This document shows positions 6,672-6,893 of a DNA stretch of 6,893 nt, in pieces. Within the stretch, counting starts at the first letter, position 1; every line of letters starts with the position of its first letter. The notes under the pieces were generated by a model. That model made no database searches, was not told the origin of the DNA, and was given only the letters and a program-made list of their open reading frames with translations. Source of the DNA: an uncultured bacterium (GTDB lineage Bacteria > Bacillota > Clostridia > Oscillospirales > Oscillospiraceae); contig CAJMLC010000106.1 of assembly GCA_905214155.1 (NCBI GenBank), positions 1 to 6,893 of the forward strand. The letters run 5' to 3'. The position numbers and the translations under genes are program-made.

Positions 6672-6700
6672 ATTATAGCACAAACCGCGGAGCCAGAAAA
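6672..6700 (-). promoter_or_regulatory. Extended -10 promoter of the U32-maf-mreCD-mrdA operon
   Basis: On the minus strand TGCTATAAT gives a perfect TATAAT box (6672-6677) with the TG of an extended -10 (6679-6680). Seventeen bases further upstream lies TTTTCT (6695-6700), a poor -35 match, as is usual for extended -10 promoters. The start point would be near 6665, giving a leader of about 57 nt. This fits housekeeping sigma-A transcription. No other promoter of similar quality was seen before mreD, so the five genes probably share it. Confidence 0.75.
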
Positions 6701-6838
6701 GCCCCGCCGTCGCTTTTTTGTAAACTTTTTGTATCTTTTCCTGCCCATCTTGCCGTACTACAGGATGGCGCGTATCCGCAGAATGCCGTTTGTCCTCCAT
6801 CATCAAGATAGCGTGCGGCGCGGCGAAGCCCATTGAAA

Positions 6839-6873
6839 CCAAATTGTGACCCAGTGAAACGGTCACAATTTGG
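6839..6873. promoter_or_regulatory. Perfect 13-bp inverted repeat before a rightward gene
   Basis: CCAAATTGTGACC (6839-6851) and GGTCACAATTTGG (6861-6873) are exact reverse complements separated by 9 nt (CAGTGAAAC). The arm centres are 22 bp apart, about two helical turns, which would suit an operator for a dimeric or tetrameric regulator. As RNA it makes a long hairpin just before the ribosome binding site at 6882-6887. No T-tract follows on the plus strand, and only TTTC follows on the minus strand, so an intrinsic terminator is unlikely. The regulator is unknown. Confidence 0.75.
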
Positions 6874-6881
6874 GAAGGAAG

Positions 6882-6887
6882 AAGGAG
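6882..6887 (+). promoter_or_regulatory. Ribosome binding site of a gene starting past the right edge
   Basis: AAGGAG on the plus strand within a purine-rich run (about 6872-6888). Six bases remain to the window end, so a start codon at or just after the next base would have ideal spacing. The gene itself is not visible. It would be divergent from the U32 operon. Confidence 0.6.
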
Positions 6888-6893
6888 ACTGCG

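Larger units (their letters stand above)
6609..6893. other. Divergent intergenic region right of the U32 gene
   Basis: These 285 nt hold the minus-strand promoter and leader of the U32 operon on the left and, on the right, a long inverted repeat with a plus-strand ribosome binding site for a gene starting beyond the window. A 77-codon minus-strand frame (6633-6866, GTG start) spans the promoter, has no ribosome binding site and is not called. The middle (about 6720-6830) contains T-rich DNA on the plus strand and no clear plus-strand promoter with good -35 and -10 boxes. Confidence 0.6.

Noticed and set aside
6687..6719. Plus-strand terminator: GCGGAGC/GCCCCGC stem followed by TTTTTT
   Set aside because: The stem has an A-C mismatch, and the T-run starts 6 bases after the stem. 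There is no plus-strand gene to its left, and the stem overlaps the -35 area of the minus-strand promoter.
6633..6866. 77-codon minus-strand open frame
   Set aside because: It has a GTG start inside the inverted repeat and no ribosome binding site. It runs through the U32 promoter and leader and shows no recognisable protein features.
6845..6867. CRP-type operator (TGTGA...TCACA)
   Set aside because: The half-sites are 13 nt apart instead of 6, and the symmetry extends to 13 bp per arm, so it is a different structure.

Overview
The window reads as a chromosomal piece of a high-GC, anaerobic gut-type Clostridia, most likely in the Oscillospiraceae (Oscillibacter/Flavonifractor/Dysosmobacter-like). 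The reasons are GC-rich third codon positions, strong AGGAG ribosome binding sites, clostridial-type U32 and PBP2 proteins, and an intergenic repeat of a kind I associate with such genomes. The genus is inference; no sequence search was possible.

All five protein genes lie on the minus strand, so transcription runs from high to low coordinates. From about 6665 leftward: a 695-residue U32-family protein (RlhA/TrhP-like, with a central DUF3656-type region), maf (nucleotide pyrophosphatase), mreC, mreD and mrdA (PBP2). A good extended -10 promoter sits at 6672-6677, and its leader contains a small hairpin with a UUCG loop. The junctions are tight: 10 nt between U32 and maf, a 4-nt ATGA overlap between maf and mreC, and mreD TAA directly abutting mrdA ATG. 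The exception is the mreC-mreD junction, where 276 nt without a gene are largely filled by a nested palindromic repeat (2706-2893) plus a third related hairpin (about 2912-2938).

MreC, MreD and PBP2 form the membrane part of the elongasome that directs lateral peptidoglycan synthesis. mreB and rodA are not in the window. Maf is often found beside mre genes and has been linked to septum control and to hydrolysis of non-canonical or pyrimidine nucleotides. The U32 protein is probably an iron-sulfur RNA hydroxylase rather than a protease, so the transcript joins RNA or nucleotide housekeeping with cell-wall elongation.

Right of the U32 promoter (6680-6893) is a divergent intergenic region. It ends in a perfect 13-bp inverted repeat (6839-6873) and a strong plus-strand ribosome binding site (6882-6887) placed to serve a gene starting just outside the window. 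Left of mrdA only 62 nt remain, with no recognisable terminator or start codon, so the operon may continue. The points most worth a second look are the repeat between mreC and mreD, whose two arms differ by compensatory changes that keep each hairpin, and the inverted repeat at the right edge. I saw no evidence of a wholly new multi-gene system.
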